Below are positions 13,203-13,759 of a stretch of DNA of 13,759 nucleotides, piece after piece; within the stretch, counting starts at the first letter, position 1, and every line of letters begins with the position of its first letter. The translations under genes and the position numbers were made by a program. A model generated the notes under the pieces. It was not told the origin of the DNA. It worked only from the letters and a program-made list of their open reading frames with translations, and searched no databases. Origin of the DNA: Candidatus Aenigmatarchaeota archaeon (GTDB lineage: Archaea > Aenigmatarchaeota > Aenigmatarchaeia > PWEA01 > JAGHBM01); NCBI GenBank assembly GCA_021160955.1, contig JAGHBM010000005.1, forward strand, positions 1-13,759, read 5' to 3'.

Positions 13203-13759
13203 ATAGGAAAGGTGTAGGATTGTTAGGTATGTTGGCAATTCTCTTTGTAATATTCATGGGAATTTTCTTCCTATTCAAGAGCGGTGAGTTTTTTGCCAAT
13301 TCGATCGGCACGGAGAAATACGAGATGTCCAAATGGAGTGGCAATGAATTTATGTTTGAATCTGACTTACACTTCCTCGAGAATTCACTCTGGATAACTG
13401 CTGAGAACCTTGCATATGAGAACGGGAGGAATGGAACGATTTTCGACGAGCCATGGGATATGGTATCTGATATGGTTTGTTGGAACTGTAAAAAAGGAAT
13501 CCCTCCCGAGGATTTAGTTGCAGACCAGTTATTCAAGAGGGTAAATCAAACCTATGAGAAATATTTTGACAAAATTTCAATAAGCATCGAAAATCATACC
13601 AATCTCAACATGACTTACAACAATAATTTTGTCAAGTTATTCTACAAGGGAAACTTCTCCTATCATCCGTCAGTGGATTATTATACCAATGCCTCAAATC
13701 TTTGGGTAAATGCAACTACACCCTTGAGGTATTTCTTGCTCTACGATAAAGCAAAGGAG
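13199..13759 (+). CDS. Pilin-like, sequon-rich surface protein, cut by right edge
   Basis: ATG at 13199 overlaps the upstream stop (ATGA), five bases after GGGTG, and the frame stays open for 187 codons to the window end. The protein starts MNRKG-VGLLGMLAILFVIF, an Arg-Lys-Gly class III-type signal with a hydrophobic helix to about residue 26. The exterior part has a single Cys pair (CWNC, 94-97). It has seven Asn-X-Ser/Thr sites at 78, 116, 132, 137, 152, 164 and 171, so it is likely to be heavily N-glycosylated. It continues the row of filament or surface components. The C-terminus and full length are unknown. Confidence 0.85.
   Translation, partial: MNRKGVGLLGMLAILFVIFMGIFFLFKSGEFFANSIGTEKYEMSKWSGNEFMFESDLHFLENSLWITAENLAYENGRNGTIFDEPWDMVSDMVCWNCKKGIPPEDLVADQLFKRVNQTYEKYFDKISISIENHTNLNMTYNNNFVKLFYKGNFSYHPSVDYYTNASNLWVNATTPLRYFLLYDKAKE

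Noticed and set aside
1..13759. tRNA, rRNA, CRISPR array, insertion sequence or long repeat
   Set aside because: I saw no cloverleaf sequence, no regularly spaced repeats, no transposase and no inverted terminal repeats. Spacers between genes are at most about 90 bases.

Overview
This window looks archaeal. It combines an ADP-dependent sugar kinase, a short archaeal-type triosephosphate isomerase and a double-domain FlaJ/TadC-type platform with a train of proteins carrying archaeal class III (archaellin/pilin-type) signal peptides. First genes of transcription units have TATA-like boxes centred about 25-28 bases before the start codon and no ribosome binding site. The DNA is moderately AT-rich, arginine is mostly AGG/AGA and isoleucine often ATA, which is common in thermophilic or reduced archaea. 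A DPANN-like lineage is plausible, but the lineage call is inference only.

Left part, minus strand (1-1679): the N-terminal 213 codons of a phosphohexomutase (its C-terminus runs off the left edge), preceded by a bacterial-type class I glyceraldehyde-3-phosphate dehydrogenase. A 91-base spacer (1680-1770) carries divergent promoters.

Centre, plus strand (1771-6763): a compact central-carbon cluster of ADP-dependent phosphofructokinase, LacD-type class I aldolase, triosephosphate isomerase and PEP synthase. The first pair and the last pair each overlap by ATGA, and a second promoter sits on the aldolase stop codon. With the divergent GAPDH the genes cover hexose phosphate to glyceraldehyde-3-phosphate and the PEP/pyruvate step. 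PEP synthase run in the pyruvate-forming direction would consume the AMP made by the ADP-dependent kinase. Phosphoglycerate kinase, mutase and enolase are not here.

Right part, plus strand (6839-13759): an unrecognised charged helical protein with its own promoter, then a long operon starting with a 684-residue TadC/FlaJ-like membrane platform. It is followed by six micro-proteins of 45-75 residues (five with K/R-G or Q-G before a hydrophobic segment), a 311-residue cysteine-containing pilin-like protein with a Gly/Ser tail, a 244-residue protein with a very cysteine-rich C-terminus, and three more pilin-like proteins, the last cut by the right edge. Most junctions overlap or nearly touch, and nearly every internal start has a GGTG-type ribosome binding site. 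The simplest reading is a Tad-like archaeal surface filament made of small major subunits and larger minor or tip subunits. The secretion ATPase and prepilin peptidase are not in the window. Several of the smallest genes (9385, 9525, 9888, 10058, and the true start at 10204) are easy to miss with ordinary ORF length cutoffs.
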